NCBI GenBank assembly: GCA_015501055.1
Contig: JADNYV010000372.1
Coordinates: 1 to 33,629 of the forward strand
Length of the DNA stretch: 33,629 nt
From: Mucidula mucida
Lineage: Eukaryota; Basidiomycota; Agaricomycetes; Agaricales; Physalacriaceae
Direction of reading: 5' to 3'
Part shown: piece by piece, positions 33,501 to 33,629 of the stretch
Layout: every line of letters begins with the position of its first letter
Position numbering within the stretch: the stretch's first letter is position 1
Translations under genes and position numbers: made by a program
The notes under the pieces: generated by a model
Seen by the model: only the letters and a program-made list of their open reading frames with translations
Told to the model about the DNA's origin: nothing
Database searches by the model: none

Positions 33501-33629
33501 GACTACTGCATATAGCTCACCAGCTGTTGACACAAGCTCAGTCTTGGCCATGATCTTTGTTGCCGTCGAATCAAGGAGCGACGTGTCTGAGCCATTATCA
33601 TCGGGTTACAGTTCGCTTTGGAGGCTTTA
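30597..33629 (-). pseudogene. Decayed hAT-family transposase, continues beyond the window
   Basis: Minus-strand segments read as a basidiomycete hAT transposase in order: a BED-type zinc-finger start (KKWKFVCKHC, about 33095-33130); ALHLLFKYLKIKQLL and LTHIFAELHGKIVKAF (about 32610-32740); RISYQTNTWTTCQMVYTFAC (about 32500-32545), where hAT catalytic-domain conservation lies; TTDNASTNIPLVETSL (about 32230-32285); an acidic insert; and the C-terminal dimerisation motif SGSSVAVEHVFSQSRHIC (about 30770-30830). Breaks include an in-frame TAG at 32845-32843, a frame shift at about 32115-32130 and further stops between 31050 and 31790. Two introns seem to remain (about 32545-32605, about 32290-32345). 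The element is therefore inactive as read. Its 5' end lies off the right edge; its other end may be the palindromic region at 30534-30596. Confidence 0.75.
31961..32023 (-). repeat. 21 bp triplicated unit inside the hAT reading frame
   Basis: Three tandem 21 bp units (31961-31981, 31982-32002, 32003-32023) encode EEADLS(D/N) on the minus strand, an acidic insert in the transposase. Two units are identical and one differs at a few bases. Confidence 0.9.

Overview
The window looks like nuclear DNA of a mushroom-forming basidiomycete (Agaricomycetes). Genes are packed on both strands and cut by many 45-65 bp GT..AG introns. The families are typical of that group: F-box proteins, basidiomycete AAA-ATPase-like proteins, DUF6534 multi-pass membrane proteins, an IFI6/IFI27-like protein and hAT transposon remnants. 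Exon models below come from reading frames, splice signals and phase bookkeeping by hand; family names come from motif recognition without a database search.

Layout. 0.6-2.7 kb: a kinesin-13-type motor gene with several frame breaks. 4.2-6.2 kb: an intact seven-exon F-box gene. 6.9-8.0 kb: a three-finger C2H2 zinc-finger gene. 8.8-11.4 kb: minus-strand hypothetical genes with an ~88 bp minisatellite between them. 11.8-12.9 kb: a 1.08 kb non-autonomous transposon with ~69 bp terminal inverted repeats and an 8 bp (7/8) target duplication. 13.8-15.3 kb: an F-box/LRR-like gene with one frame break. 15.3-18.6 kb: two divergently transcribed genes that appear to belong to the same degenerate AAA-ATPase-like family. 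19.2-28.8 kb: a cluster of four DUF6534 loci, called A (split), B (truncated), C (intact) and D (broken). C and D are tandem duplicates. 29.6-29.9 kb: an IFI6/IFI27-like gene with a frame break. 30.5 kb to the window end: a decayed minus-strand hAT transposase that runs off the right edge.

The most striking feature is at 19.2-23.2 kb. Two 538 bp copies of one mobile element lie in opposite orientation and are almost identical. Their 9 bp target-site duplications are exchanged: each element has one half of its own duplication and one half of its partner's. DUF6534 gene A was interrupted by one copy. Its 5' half now lies on the minus strand at 23.2-23.7 kb and its 3' half on the plus strand at 19.7-20.5 kb. 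Joining the two halves at the duplicated target restores an 83-nt exon of exactly the length seen in intact paralogue C. This is the footprint expected of an inversion between two inverted elements, either in the genome or through misassembly.

Several otherwise well-conserved genes (kinesin, F-box/LRR, DUF6534 D, IFI-like) carry 1-nt frame breaks. This may be real decay or residual indel error in the assembly; raw reads would decide.
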